Source: Oscillospiraceae bacterium (lineage in GTDB: Bacteria > Bacillota > Clostridia > Oscillospirales > Oscillospiraceae). Taken from it: DNA of 64,000 bases. The notes below the pieces were generated by a model. It was not told the DNA's origin, searched no databases, and saw nothing but the letters and a program-made list of their open reading frames with translations. Location: positions 1 through 64,000 of the forward strand of contig JAFSRZ010000008.1 of assembly GCA_017445875.1 (NCBI GenBank). The letters run 5' to 3'. This document shows positions 1 through 10,539 of this stretch, in pieces. The position numbers and the translations under genes are program-made. Position 1 is the first letter of the stretch; the number at the start of each line of letters is the position of its first letter.

Positions 1-1118
1 AACTGGTTCATGGTGTCGGCGTGGTCCTCGCGGGTCTTGCCCTTGCCGACGCCCTTGTCTTTCAGACGCGACAGACTCGGCAACACGTCCACCGGGGGGT
101 GAATCCCCTGCCGGTACAGGGCGCGGGAAAGAATAATCTGTCCTTCGGTAATGTAGCCGGTCAAGTCGGGGATGGGGTGTGTCTTGTCGTCTTCGGGCAT
201 GGTCAGGACGGGAATCATGGTAATGGAGCCGGGATTACCTAACCGGCGTCCGGCGCGTTCGTACAACGTCGCAAGGTCGGTATAGAGGTAGCCGGGGAAA
301 CCGCGGCGTCCGGGAACCTCTTTCTTGGCGGCGGAGACTTCACGCAAGGCCTCGGCATAGTTCGTGATGTCGGTCATGATGACAAGGACGTGCATTTTCT
401 TCTCGAACGCCAGATACTCGGCGGCGGTCAAGGCCATACGCGGCGTCGAGATACGTTCGACGGCGGGGTCATTCGCCAGATTGGAGAAAAGTACCGTTCT
501 GTCAATGGCACCCGTGCGGCGGAACTCGCTCACGAAAAATTCCGATTCCTCGAACGTGATACCGATTGCCGCGAACACCACCGCGAAGTTAGAGCCTTCA
601 TCGCCCAGCACTTTCGCCTGACGGGCGATTTGCGCGGCAAGGTTGGCGTGCGGGAGGCCGGAACCGGAGAAAATCGGCAGTTTCTGTCCGCGAACCAGTG
701 TATTGAGGCCGTCGATAGTGGACACGCCCGTCTGAATAAATTCGTTGGGGTAGTCGCGGGCGGCGGGGTTCATGGGGAGGCCGTTAATGTCGCGGTACTC
801 TTCCGGGAGGATATCGGGGCCGCCGTCGATAGGCTGTCCCATGCCGTTGAACACGCGCCCCAGCATGTCGCCGGACACGCCCAATTGGAGCGGGTGTCCC
901 AGAAAGCGTACTTTTGCGTTGGCGAGGTTGATTCCGGCGGCGCTCTCGAAAAGCTGTACTACGGCGGTGTCGCCGTTGACTTCCAGCACCTTTCCGCGCC
1001 GGACGGAGCCGTCGTGCAGTTCGACTTCCACCAGTTCGTCATAGGTGACGTTCTCGACCATGCGAACCATCATCAGCGGGCTGACGACTTCTTCCACGGT
1101 TTTGTATTCCCGAATCAT
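1..1118 (-). CDS. atpB: V/A-type ATP synthase subunit B (3'-truncated by window edge)
   Basis: This is the non-catalytic nucleotide-binding subunit B of the V/A-type rotary ATPase. It alternates with subunit A in the peripheral hexamer. The ATG at 1118 overlaps the atpA stop in an ATGA junction, so the two are translationally coupled. The protein begins [20 protein letters not shown], and the last readable stretch contains [10 protein letters not shown] and [13 protein letters not shown], both typical of this family. About 372 codons are present; family members run to about 460, so the C-terminal helical domain lies outside the window. It is the last visible gene of the operon; atpD would be expected next. 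Confidence 0.95.
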   Translation of the reverse strand, partial: MIREYKTVEEVVSPLMMVRMVENVTYDELVEVELHDGSVRRGKVLEVNGDTAVVQLFESAAGINLANAKVRFLGHPLQLGVSGDMLGRVFNGMGQPIDGGPDILPEEYRDINGLPMNPAARDYPNEFIQTGVSTIDGLNTLVRGQKLPIFSGSGLPHANLAAQIARQAKVLGDEGSNFAVVFAAIGITFEESEFFVSEFRRTGAIDRTVLFSNLANDPAVERISTPRMALTAAEYLAFEKKMHVLVIMTDITNYAEALREVSAAKKEVPGRRGFPGYLYTDLATLYERAGRRLGNPGSITMIPVLTMPEDDKTHPIPDLTGYITEGQIILSRALYRQGIHPPVDVLPSLSRLKDKGVGKGKTREDHADTMNQ

Positions 1119-2887
1119 ACGTGCTCACCTCCCTGCGCGGCGATTTCGTCAATTTGCTGTGCCATATCAACCCGCATTTGGGCATAGGCGTCTTTGTACT
1201 GGTCGGCGGGTACACTCTTTGCGCGTCCGATAGTCTCACGCACCGGAATGGCGAACAGTTTCATAACGTCGGCACCCTTGGCAATGGCGGCGCGGCAAAG
1301 TTTGTCGTATTCCAGCACCATGGCAAGAAGTTTCTCCTGCCGGTCGTAACTGGAATAGCCGTCAATGTCCGTGAAAGCGTTCTGCTGTAGGAAGTCCTCG
1401 CGCACCATGCGGGCGGTCTCAAGCGTCAACTGGTCAGCCGGGGACAGGGAGTCTTTACCGACTAACTGTACGATTTCATTCAGGCTGGCCTCGTTCTGGA
1501 GAATGCTCATGGCCTTGGCGCGGTTCTGCATGAACGATTCCCCGAAGTTCTCGTCAAACCACGGTTTCAGGGAGTCCAGATACAGGGAATAGGAGTTCAG
1601 CCAGTTAATGGCGGGGAAGTGGCGGCGATACGCAAGGGACGAATCCAGCGCCCAGAACACTTTGACAATACGCATAGTCGCCTGTGACACGGGTTCGGAG
1701 AGGTCGCCGCCCGGAGGCGACACCGCGCCGACTGCCGTCAGACTGCCGCGCCGCTCGTCGGAGCCGATACACTCCACGCTACCGGCGCGTTCGTAGAACT
1801 GCGCCAGACGCGACGCCAGATAGGCCGGATAACCTTCCTCACCGGGCATTTCTTCCAGACGCCCGGACATTTCGCGGAGAGCCTCCGCCCAGCGGGACGT
1901 GGAATCCGCGATAACCGCCACGTCATAGCCCATGTCGCGGAAATACTCGGCGATGGTGATACCGGTATAGACGGACGCTTCCCGCGCCGCTACGGGCATG
2001 TCGGACGTATTGGCAATCAGCACCGTACGTTTCATGAGGCTTTCGCCGGTACGGGGGTCTTTGAGTTCGGGGAACTCGCGCAGAACGTCCGTCATTTCGT
2101 TGCCGCGCTCGCCGCAGCCGATATAAATCACGATGTCCACGTCAGACCATTTCGCCAACTGGTGTTGTACGACGGTCTTGCCGGAGCCGAAAGGCCCCGG
2201 AACCGCCGCCGTACCGCCTTTAGCAATCGGGAACAGGGTGTCGATGATACGCTGTCCGGAGCAGAGGGGGCGCTTCGGCGGATACTTGGTGGTGTAGGGA
2301 CGCCCCACGCGTACCGGCCATTTCTGCGTCATAGTCAGCGGGACTTCCTCGCCGTTGTCCTTTTTGAGTACGGCGACAGTCTCCGTGACGTTGAAGGAGC
2401 CGCTTTGAATGCTCTTGATAGTGCCTTTGAGGTTCGGCGGAACCATGATTTTGTGAAGCACGACGGCGGTTTCCTGTACGGTGCCGATTACGTCGCCGCC
2501 GATAACTTTTGTACCGGGCTTGACGACTGCTTCAAAGTCCCACTTCTTCTCCCGGTCGACGGCGGGAACCTCGACGCCTCTTGTGATACACGCGCCGACT
2601 TTCTCCACGATACGCTCTAACGGGCGCTGGATGCCGTCGTAAATGCCTTCAATCATGCCGGGGGCAAGTTCGACGCTCATGGGCGCGCCGGTCGTGACGA
2701 CTTCCGCGCCGGGGCCGAGGCCGGATGTCTCCTCATAGACCTGAATGGAGGCGGTATCGCCCTTCATGGTCAGGATTTCGCCAATCAGGCGCTGGGGGCC
2801 GACACGCACCACGTCGGACATATTCGCGTCGGCAAGTCCGGTGGCTACCACCAGCGGCCCGGATACTTTTACTACTTTACCGCTCAA
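1115..2887 (-). CDS. atpA: V/A-type ATP synthase catalytic subunit A
   Basis: Catalytic A subunit of the V/A-type ATPase (590 aa, the usual family length). The P-loop GPFGSGKT lies at residues 231-238. It follows the non-homologous insertion characteristic of A subunits (about residues 110-200), and the downstream [12 protein letters not shown] segment is also typical. The start is a TTG at 2887-2885, with a GAAGGG ribosome site about 8 nt upstream; no ATG is available at the conserved N-terminus ([14 protein letters not shown]). It lies 33 bp after atpF and overlaps atpB by 4 bp. Family membership is certain; whether the enzyme makes or hydrolyses ATP in vivo cannot be read from the sequence. 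Confidence 0.97.
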   Translation of the reverse strand: MSGKVVKVSGPLVVATGLADANMSDVVRVGPQRLIGEILTMKGDTASIQVYEETSGLGPGAEVVTTGAPMSVELAPGMIEGIYDGIQRPLERIVEKVGACITRGVEVPAVDREKKWDFEAVVKPGTKVIGGDVIGTVQETAVVLHKIMVPPNLKGTIKSIQSGSFNVTETVAVLKKDNGEEVPLTMTQKWPVRVGRPYTTKYPPKRPLCSGQRIIDTLFPIAKGGTAAVPGPFGSGKTVVQHQLAKWSDVDIVIYIGCGERGNEMTDVLREFPELKDPRTGESLMKRTVLIANTSDMPVAAREASVYTGITIAEYFRDMGYDVAVIADSTSRWAEALREMSGRLEEMPGEEGYPAYLASRLAQFYERAGSVECIGSDERRGSLTAVGAVSPPGGDLSEPVSQATMRIVKVFWALDSSLAYRRHFPAINWLNSYSLYLDSLKPWFDENFGESFMQNRAKAMSILQNEASLNEIVQLVGKDSLSPADQLTLETARMVREDFLQQNAFTDIDGYSSYDRQEKLLAMVLEYDKLCRAAIAKGADVMKLFAIPVRETIGRAKSVPADQYKDAYAQMRVDMAQQIDEIAAQGGEHV

Positions 2888-2920
2888 TACTATAACCCTT
2901 CTTTCAATATCCGTCGGGGC

Positions 2921-3238
2921 TTAGAGGATATCCGCGCCGACGGCGCGTTCAATGGCCCGCTGGATGTTCTCGCGCCCGACGCCTAACGAGCCTTCCCGCC
3001 CCGGAATCAGGATAATGGCGGGGCGGAGTTCGTCCTTGTAGCGGGAAATCACGTCGGGCAGAGCCACCGCCAGACGTTCCGTCAGATAAATGACCGCGTA
3101 ATCGGATTTCGCCAGTTCGCGGATTTTGTCCCGCGCCTCTTCCGGGGACGTGACGGGGTACGTATCCAGTCCGAGCGCCTGAAAGCCCATGACGGATTCC
3201 CAGTCGCCGATAACGGCGATACGCCATGTTGTCGCCAT
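2921..3238 (-). CDS. atpF: V/A-type ATP synthase subunit F
   Basis: Small central-stalk subunit F (105 aa). It has the expected CheY-like alpha/beta fold pattern: an early IAVIGD strand, then FQALGLDTYPV, then a C-terminal helix with NIQRAIERAVG. The ATG at 3238 is preceded by a strong AAGGAGGGG ribosome site. It sits between atpC and atpA, the standard order in bacterial V/A-type operons. Subunit F binds the D rotor shaft and, in characterised enzymes, stimulates ATPase activity. Confidence 0.93.
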   Translation of the reverse strand: MATTWRIAVIGDWESVMGFQALGLDTYPVTSPEEARDKIRELAKSDYAVIYLTERLAVALPDVISRYKDELRPAIILIPGREGSLGVGRENIQRAIERAVGADIL

Positions 3239-3250
3239 GCAATCCCCTCC

Positions 3251-4249
3251 TTACACGTACCCGGCGCGGAGCCGGGAGCGGATAACGTCGGCGGACAGTC
3301 CGGCGGCACGGCCTAACAGTAAAATCCGAAGATTGGTGTACTCCGTCTCTTTCGCCGCGAGGTACGCCACAAGCGGCGCGTCGCCGAACGGCACAAACCG
3401 CGCCCCCGTCAGATAGTCCATAACCGCGTCGTCACAGAGTTTCTCGAAGGCGGTCAGGCTTGCGCCCTTGACGGCCTCCGCGCCGTATTCGGCGGCAATG
3501 GCAAGCGGCGTCGGGGCGTAGAGTTCCAGCAGACTTTCGCCGTTGGCGACGGAAAGCACACTGTCCGTATCGAGTTCGCCGCCGTCCAGAAGGACGCCTT
3601 TGAGAAAGTCGGCGTTGCGCCCCATGCGGAGTGTACGGACTAACGCCCGCAAATTTTCGGCGTCAATCATGATACGGACATAGCCTTGCAGAAACGCGCT
3701 TCCGGTGTCGGCGGCGATATCCCGCAAGTCGGCGTACATGCGGCGGTCAAGCGCGATATCGCTCAGTTGCGGGTCGCGGGTGGTTTCGAGAATGTCCTTG
3801 GCCTCCGCGACAGCCGCGCCCAGTTCGCCGGGCAGACTGTCCGTGTCGCCGGTGCGTACGGCGTCCATGAGTTCCGACGCCGCCACGCGTCCCAGACCGC
3901 TGAACATCGTATCGGGATTCGTGCCGAGTGCCGACGCTTTGACCGCCGCTTTCGCGTGGTGGTAGTCGTACCGGACGCGGAAAAAGTCCAGATACCGGGT
4001 GTCCGGCGCGCCGTCGGCGAGGTCAAGGAATGTCTCTTCCCGAATCGCGGCTATCGCCGCGTCCATGGCCTCCGGGCGACTGGTGTCGAGGTCGGGATAT
4101 CCGCTCTCCTGTAACAGTTTCGCGGTGTCCTCCTCGGTACGCGCCTCTAAAAGCTGTTCCATGCGCTCCCGGCTCAGTAGCCCGTTCTCCATTGCCCGGA
4201 TACGGGTCGAAATCGCTAAATAGTCAGTGTCTCTGATAGCTTTCGCCAT
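3251..4249 (-). CDS. atpC: V/A-type ATP synthase subunit C
   Basis: Subunit C (332 aa), the funnel-shaped adaptor joining the central stalk to the membrane c-ring. It is an all-helical vacuolar d/AC39-like protein. It begins AKAIRDTDYLAISTRIRAME, with the typical RIRAME segment and a later FFRVRYDYHHAK helix; the C-terminal part carries EYTNLRILL. The ATG at 4249 follows a GAGGGGGG ribosome site. It lies 12 bp after atpE and 12 bp before atpF, consistent with one transcript. Confidence 0.93.
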   Translation of the reverse strand: MAKAIRDTDYLAISTRIRAMENGLLSRERMEQLLEARTEEDTAKLLQESGYPDLDTSRPEAMDAAIAAIREETFLDLADGAPDTRYLDFFRVRYDYHHAKAAVKASALGTNPDTMFSGLGRVAASELMDAVRTGDTDSLPGELGAAVAEAKDILETTRDPQLSDIALDRRMYADLRDIAADTGSAFLQGYVRIMIDAENLRALVRTLRMGRNADFLKGVLLDGGELDTDSVLSVANGESLLELYAPTPLAIAAEYGAEAVKGASLTAFEKLCDDAVMDYLTGARFVPFGDAPLVAYLAAKETEYTNLRILLLGRAAGLSADVIRSRLRAGYV

Positions 4250-4261
4250 AGCGTTCCCCCC

Positions 4262-4879
4262 TCACGAGGCCGACGCCTTGCGGAGTTCGGTTTTTTCCGG
4301 GAACAGTGTCCGCACAACTGCCGCGGCAGTCTCGGCGCGTTGCAGACGAACCAGTGTCTCAAAGGTGCAGTTGACCTCCACCTTGCGCCCCTTCAGGATG
4401 AAGCCGCCCGAAATGTCCGCCGTGCTGTCGGACAACGTAATGGACTTGCCATACTTCTTATTGGCGGCGTCCACGGCCTTTTGTCCGACACTGGCGCGGT
4501 CTTTCTTGGAGAATACCGCTTCCTCCCTGCCGCCCGTCGACGCCTCCGACATCAGCTTTGCAAGCACGTCAATATAGACATGTTCCGGCATTTCGCGGAG
4601 CAGTTCCAAAGCGCGCTCGTACGCCGCTTCGACCATTTCCTGACGCGCCGCAAGCGTGACTTTCCGCGCCTCCATGTGCGCCATGCTTACAAGACGCTCT
4701 TCGCGTTCGGCGGCGGCCTTCTCGTTGTGTTCGGAAAGCGTCGTACGCTCATGGTCGGCCTGCGTCCGGAAACGTTCCGTGACCGCCGACGCCTCGTCGC
4801 GGCCTTTGCGGAGAATGTCGTTGACCTGTTCCTGTGCGTCCAGTGCGATACGCTGTGTAATGCGTTCAATTCCGTTCAT
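4262..4879 (-). CDS. atpE: V/A-type ATP synthase subunit E (peripheral stalk)
   Basis: Peripheral-stalk subunit E (205 aa). The N-terminal ~100 residues are a long charged coiled coil (IALDAQEQVNDILRKG, then many Ala/Glu/Arg heptads), followed by a compact C-terminal domain with GGFILKGRKVEVNCTFE, which matches the family signature. It pairs with the small coiled-coil H/G subunit encoded at the head of the operon. The ATG at 4879 has an AAAGGGG ribosome site about 9 nt upstream. Confidence 0.92.
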   Translation of the reverse strand: MNGIERITQRIALDAQEQVNDILRKGRDEASAVTERFRTQADHERTTLSEHNEKAAAEREERLVSMAHMEARKVTLAARQEMVEAAYERALELLREMPEHVYIDVLAKLMSEASTGGREEAVFSKKDRASVGQKAVDAANKKYGKSITLSDSTADISGGFILKGRKVEVNCTFETLVRLQRAETAAAVVRTLFPEKTELRKASAS

Positions 4880-4905
4880 CGTTGAACACCCCTTTCCAGC
4901 GGGGG

Positions 4906-5920
<1,015 letters not shown>

Positions 5921-7837
5921 TTAAGAGGGCTGAACGTCCACAAATTTGGTATTGAGAGCCAGCGGGCGGAACGGCTGTCCGCCGTCCTGATAGAACTTGC
6001 CGAAGTATTCCAGACACTGCAAACGCAAGTCGTGGACGTAGCACCCTAACAGGTTCAGGGCAAAGTTCAGCGTGTTGCCCGCGAGAGAGATGATAAGGAA
6101 AATGACGATGTTGCCCGGAATCGCGCCGAGTGTGTTGAACACCTGTGCAATGACGCTTCCGGCGAGCATGAGCGCCATCAGACGGGAGTACGAGAGAATG
6201 TCGCCGAAATAGCCCGTGATGTGGCTGTACAGGGAACCGAAAATTCCGGTGACTTTGCCCATGCCCTCCCCCGTGACAATGGGTCCGGCAATGACCATGA
6301 CGCCGCCGCAAATCAGCGGGACAGGCGTAACACCCGCGACCATGAGGCCAATTCCGGCAAACACAATCCACCATGTGAGCTCTTCCCAGACGGCGTCCAT
6401 GACCTGTCCCTTTTTGATTTTCTGCGTGAAACTGATTGCCATGCCCGTGACAATCTGGACGAAGCCCAGACACATCGCCCCGACAAGTATCATGAGCGTG
6501 TCGTCAAGGGGCGTGAACAGTGACGGAAGCACAAAGTCTCCGCCTGTGGTCAGTTTGACGGCCTGCGTGAGAAAGTCGCCGAAAAAGCCGCCCGTAACCG
6601 CGCCCACGATAAACGTACTGACGCCGCAAAGCGTAAGCAGTCCGAACAGGTGTCCGGCGGTTCCCTTGGGCTTGTACTTGCGCGTGATGAGCAGTCCCGC
6701 CAGAATCATGAGCAGTCCGTAGCCCATGTCCGCCATCATGATTCCGTAGAACAGAATGAAGAACGGAGCCATTAACGGGTTAGGGTCAACGTTGTGGTAG
6801 TCGGGCAGGGAGTACATTTCCGTGACCATGTTGAGGGGGCGCGTGAACCAGTTATTTTTGAGCGCCACGGGCGGACGGTCGTCGGGGGCGGCCTCCTCCT
6901 CGTCCCACGCGCAGCCGTTCTGGTCAAGGAAACTCCGCACCGGCTGCATGGTCTCCTCCGGTGCCCAGCCCTCGAAGAAAATTACCGTGCCGTCCGTCAA
7001 GAGGCGTCCGGCGTTCTCCTCGCGGAGCAGTTCGGCGTTGAGACGGTCGGCGTACAGCCGCAACGCGTCGCGGCTTTCGCCGCACTGCGACAGCGCCGTG
7101 ACAGTTCTGTCCTGTTCGGCCTGATTGTCCGACAGGAGCCGGTCTAATTCTGTGATGTTGTCGGCGGCGGTTCCGGTCAGCCCCGGAAACGTCGTCGCGC
7201 TGAAATTGTACGGGCGGAGAATGTTCTGTACGTTCTCCTCGTCATCCCGGTGGAACATCAGCAGGGCGCAAGTCTGTTCCCGACTCGCGCTGACTTCGTA
7301 CACTTCCGCCAGCGCGTCGCCGAACGCCGTACGCACTGCGCCCAAGTCCGTGCCGCCCGGACAGGTTTCCAGCCGGAAAGCCACATGTTCCGTGCCGTCG
7401 TTTTCCAACGCCATGTCCAGCGACTGCCACGGGAGCAAGGCCGCCTTGCGCGTGTGCAGACGGTTTTCCTCGTTGCGGAGACGGGAGAGTGTCCGCAAGA
7501 GGTCATTAATCCTGACGCTGGCCTCGTGGGCGTCCTCGACAGTCTTGGAACTCAAAAACTCGTGTTCCGAGACGCTTTTCCGCTGGATGAACAGTCCTTC
7601 CTTGACCGGACAATACTGTTTCAGGGCGTCCAAGGCCGTCAGTACGTCGGTCAGTTCGCTTTTGGTACGCGTCAGGTCGGCGTCGCCGCGACGGAGCAGT
7701 GCCGCCCATTCCGGGTCGGACAGCCTTTCCTCCGGCTCGCTGATTTCCACACAGCCCAGATGGAGCAGTCCCTTTAACAGTTCCTCCCTCTGCGCCGACA
7801 TCGCCATGACGCGGAGCCGCTTCATTTTGGTAATCAT
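5921..7837 (-). CDS. atpI: V/A-type ATP synthase subunit I (membrane stator, a-subunit)
   Basis: Stator membrane subunit carrying the ion half-channels (638 aa). The N-terminal ~340 residues are cytoplasmic and helical (ITKMKRLRVMAMSAQREELL is typical) and bind the two peripheral stalks. From about residue 350 there are roughly seven to eight transmembrane segments, including PFFILFYGIMMADMGYGLLM and the conserved late stretch FGDILSYSRLMALMLAGSVI, which carries the essential Arg. The ATG at 7837 follows the stop of the preceding gene with no gap (TGAATG), so translation is probably coupled. Confidence 0.95.
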   Translation of the reverse strand: MITKMKRLRVMAMSAQREELLKGLLHLGCVEISEPEERLSDPEWAALLRRGDADLTRTKSELTDVLTALDALKQYCPVKEGLFIQRKSVSEHEFLSSKTVEDAHEASVRINDLLRTLSRLRNEENRLHTRKAALLPWQSLDMALENDGTEHVAFRLETCPGGTDLGAVRTAFGDALAEVYEVSASREQTCALLMFHRDDEENVQNILRPYNFSATTFPGLTGTAADNITELDRLLSDNQAEQDRTVTALSQCGESRDALRLYADRLNAELLREENAGRLLTDGTVIFFEGWAPEETMQPVRSFLDQNGCAWDEEEAAPDDRPPVALKNNWFTRPLNMVTEMYSLPDYHNVDPNPLMAPFFILFYGIMMADMGYGLLMILAGLLITRKYKPKGTAGHLFGLLTLCGVSTFIVGAVTGGFFGDFLTQAVKLTTGGDFVLPSLFTPLDDTLMILVGAMCLGFVQIVTGMAISFTQKIKKGQVMDAVWEELTWWIVFAGIGLMVAGVTPVPLICGGVMVIAGPIVTGEGMGKVTGIFGSLYSHITGYFGDILSYSRLMALMLAGSVIAQVFNTLGAIPGNIVIFLIISLAGNTLNFALNLLGCYVHDLRLQCLEYFGKFYQDGGQPFRPLALNTKFVDVQPS

Positions 7838-8152
7838 TCAGCGTCCCACGACCTTTCTGACAATGTAATCCGCCGCTTCATTGAGGTGCTGTTTCGCGGT
7901 CTGACGGAGTTTGTCGCCCTCCGCCCGCGCCTCACGGTCGATTTCCCGCGCCTTGACTTCGGCGCGTTCCTCCGCCTGACGCATGAGCTTTTTGTGTTCC
8001 TCCGCCGCGCCCGCCCGGACTTCCTTTATCAAGGCTTCGCCGCTCTTCTCGGCGTCGGCGAGGAGTTGCCGCGCCTCCGCGTGGGCGTCCGCAATCCGTT
8101 TTTGTCCTTCCTGTTCCGCGTCCGCTACTTTCTGGATTGCTTCCAAGGACAT
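7838..8152 (-). CDS. atpH: V/A-type ATP synthase peripheral-stalk subunit H/G-like coiled-coil protein
   Basis: A 104-residue, almost entirely helical protein rich in Ala, Glu, Lys and Arg (AEQEGQKRIADAHAEARQLL and similar). It has the length and composition of the small peripheral-stalk subunit (H in archaea, G in Thermus/Enterococcus) that dimerises with subunit E. It is the first gene of the operon and abuts atpI. Low-complexity coiled coils are hard to assign by sequence alone; position makes the call. Confidence 0.85.
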   Translation of the reverse strand: MSLEAIQKVADAEQEGQKRIADAHAEARQLLADAEKSGEALIKEVRAGAAEEHKKLMRQAEERAEVKAREIDREARAEGDKLRQTAKQHLNEAADYIVRKVVGR

Positions 8153-8254
8153 TTTTTATCACCTTCTCTCCGGATTGTCTTTCCGGTTTTGACGTTCCGC
8201 CGTCCGTTTCCAACATTTGCCATGAGAAGTTGTCGAAAACGGACGGTCTAATCT

Positions 8255-8283
8255 ATTATAGGGGAAATCCACGCCACAAGCAA
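8255..8283 (-). promoter_or_regulatory. Sigma-A-type promoter of the V-ATPase operon
   Basis: On the minus strand TTGCTT (8283-8278), a 17-bp spacer and a perfect TATAAT (8260-8255) lie about 100 bp upstream of the first ATG. No other gene intervenes. Confidence 0.75.
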
Positions 8284-8351
8284 GGAATTTCTGGATAACA
8301 CATGGATTTTCGTGTATTTGCACAATTTCCATGACACTTTTCCGACGTTTC

Positions 8352-8403
8352 CACAATATTTGCACGTTTTGCGGAAAACTTTCCGGTAGCGCACAATATT
8401 TGC
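8352..8403. repeat. Pair of 12-bp direct repeats upstream of the V-ATPase promoter
   Basis: CACAATATTTGC occurs at 8352-8363 and again at 8392-8403, exactly 40 bp apart (about four helical turns), with a partial copy near 8320. They lie in the 337-bp interval between the V-ATPase operon and recG, which otherwise holds only the operon promoter and no convincing ORF. They could bind a regulator. Confidence 0.4.
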
Positions 8404-8489
8404 CGTTATGCAACATGATATATCCGCGCTTACGATTTGGAAAGCTCTTGTTTCATTCATGGTGGTGCCGCTCGCGGCATGAAAGTTTG

Positions 8490-10514
8490 TCACGCCGTCG
8501 CGCCCTGCGACAGCAGTTCGGCGGCACGTTTCACGGTAGCCGGATAGCGTTCCGGCGACAGTTCCGCCGCCGCTGTCCGCGCCTCCCGCAACAGTTCGGT
8601 GTCGGTAAACAGATTCGCAATTTTCAACGGTGGCAAGCCGTGTTGACGTTCCCCGAAGAAGTCCCCCGGCCCCCGGAGCCGTAAATCCTCCTCCGCGACG
8701 CGGAACCCGTCCGAAGTCGTGACCATCACGCGCAAGCGCTGACGTGTTTCGTCGGCGCGGCTGTCCGATATCAGAATGCAGTACGATTGATGTTTCCCGC
8801 GCCCGACGCGCCCCCGCAACTGGTGCAACTGCGACAGTCCGAAGCGTTCCGCGTTCTCGACAACCATTACCGAGGCGTTGGGAACGTCAATGCCCACTTC
8901 AATGACCGTCGTGGAAATCAAAATATCTCCGTCACCCGCCGCGAACGCCGACATAATCCGCTCTTTGTCTTTCGACTTCATGCGCCCGTGTACCGACAGA
9001 ATACGCCGTTCCGGGAACACCTTTTCGAGTTCGGACGCGTATTCCGTCACGGCTTTTCGGTCGTCGGATACCGCCGCGCCCTCCTCCACCATCGGACAGA
9101 CAATGTAAACCTGTCTGCCCGCCGCCATTTGTTTTTCGAGGAAGCCGTAGACACGCGGACGGTAGTCCCCGGACACGGCATAGGTCAAAATTTTCTGTCT
9201 GCCGGGCGGGAGTTCGTCCAAAATCGACACGTCCAAGTCCCCGTAGACGCTCAGCGCCAGCGTACGCGGAATCGGTGTCGCCGACATGACCAGTACGTGA
9301 GGCTGACGCCCTTTCGCGTTCAACGCGCCGCGCTGTGCAACTCCGAAACGGTGTTGCTCGTCGGTCACGACAAGGCCTAAATTCTCGAACTCCACGCCGT
9401 CTGAAATCAGCGCGTGCGTACCGATTACGAAGTCCACTTCATGCGCGGCGACACGTTGCCGGATGTCGCGCTTGTCTTTGGCGCTGACGGAACCTGTCAG
9501 CAGTGCGACACGTACGCCCAGCGGCGTCAGCAGTGCCGACAGACTGTCATAGTGCTGACGCGCTAACAGTTCAGTAGGCACCATGAGCGCCGCCTGACAC
9601 GCGTTTTGTACGCAGTAGTACACACACGCCGCCGCTACCATAGTTTTCCCGGAGCCAACGTCGCCTTGGCAAAGACGATTCATCGGGACGCCCGAACGCA
9701 TGTCGGCGAAGGCCTCCGCGATACAACGCCGTTGCGCGTCGGTCAACGTAAACGGGAGCGCGTTGTAAAACGGCGACATGTCCGCGTCGGCGAACGCCTC
9801 CACGGCGTCCGACTGACGCTGTTGCCGGACACTCTGTAAGCCCACCGCGAGAAGAAACAATTCCTCGAACGCCAGCCGCCGCCGCGCTTCCTGTAACGCG
9901 GTGTCGTCCGCCGGAAAATGTATGTTTTCATAGGCGGCCTTGACGGGGCATAACTGATACGTGTGCCGCACTTCCTCCGGCAGAAATTCCGGGATACTCC
10001 CGCCGCAAATCCGCAACGCCTCCCGTACCGCCCAACACAACATCCGTTGCGACACTCCCGCGCTTGCCGGATATATTGGCCATATGCGCCCCGTCTCCGA
10101 CGGACTGTCCGCCCGTTCCGTGACCGGGTTCGACATCGAACAGCCGAACAAATTTCGCTCTACTTTCCCATACAACACGTACTCCGTACCCGGCGACAAC
10201 GCCGCTTTCATCCAGAGTTGATTAAAGAACGTGACACGCAAAACGCCGCTTCTGTCCGCTACCGGAACCTGTACCAAGTCCAGCCCGTCGCGGACACGCG
10301 TCACGGTCGGCGGAGCCGCCACAAAGCCGCGTACGCACACCGTCTCCCCGTCCGACAACGCCGCGATTTCCTTGACGGTGCGTCTGTCCTCGTAGCGGCG
10401 CGGGAACCATGTCAACAGGTCGCCGAGCGTCGCAAGCCCCATTTTGCGGAAGAGTTGCGCACGGCGGGAACCGATTCCGTGTAACGCCTGTAAATCTGTG
10501 GACAGTTCCGCCAT
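8490..10514 (-). CDS. recG: ATP-dependent DNA helicase RecG
   Basis: RecG branch-migration helicase (674 aa, usual length), which remodels stalled replication forks and Holliday junctions. The N-terminal wedge/OB region begins after HGIGSRRAQLFRKMG and TLGDLLTWFPRRYEDR. The helicase core has Walker A GDVGSGKT, the RecG-type DEQHRFG motif II, SATPIPRTLAL, and QLRGRVGRG near the end. The ATG at 10514 has an AAGGAGG ribosome site. It starts 25 bp after the upstream symporter gene, so it may be read from that promoter; no promoter of its own is obvious. Confidence 0.97.
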   Translation of the reverse strand: MAELSTDLQALHGIGSRRAQLFRKMGLATLGDLLTWFPRRYEDRRTVKEIAALSDGETVCVRGFVAAPPTVTRVRDGLDLVQVPVADRSGVLRVTFFNQLWMKAALSPGTEYVLYGKVERNLFGCSMSNPVTERADSPSETGRIWPIYPASAGVSQRMLCWAVREALRICGGSIPEFLPEEVRHTYQLCPVKAAYENIHFPADDTALQEARRRLAFEELFLLAVGLQSVRQQRQSDAVEAFADADMSPFYNALPFTLTDAQRRCIAEAFADMRSGVPMNRLCQGDVGSGKTMVAAACVYYCVQNACQAALMVPTELLARQHYDSLSALLTPLGVRVALLTGSVSAKDKRDIRQRVAAHEVDFVIGTHALISDGVEFENLGLVVTDEQHRFGVAQRGALNAKGRQPHVLVMSATPIPRTLALSVYGDLDVSILDELPPGRQKILTYAVSGDYRPRVYGFLEKQMAAGRQVYIVCPMVEEGAAVSDDRKAVTEYASELEKVFPERRILSVHGRMKSKDKERIMSAFAAGDGDILISTTVIEVGIDVPNASVMVVENAERFGLSQLHQLRGRVGRGKHQSYCILISDSRADETRQRLRVMVTTSDGFRVAEEDLRLRGPGDFFGERQHGLPPLKIANLFTDTELLREARTAAAELSPERYPATVKRAAELLSQGATA

Positions 10515-10539
10515 ACGCCCCGCCTCCTTACTGTAAATG

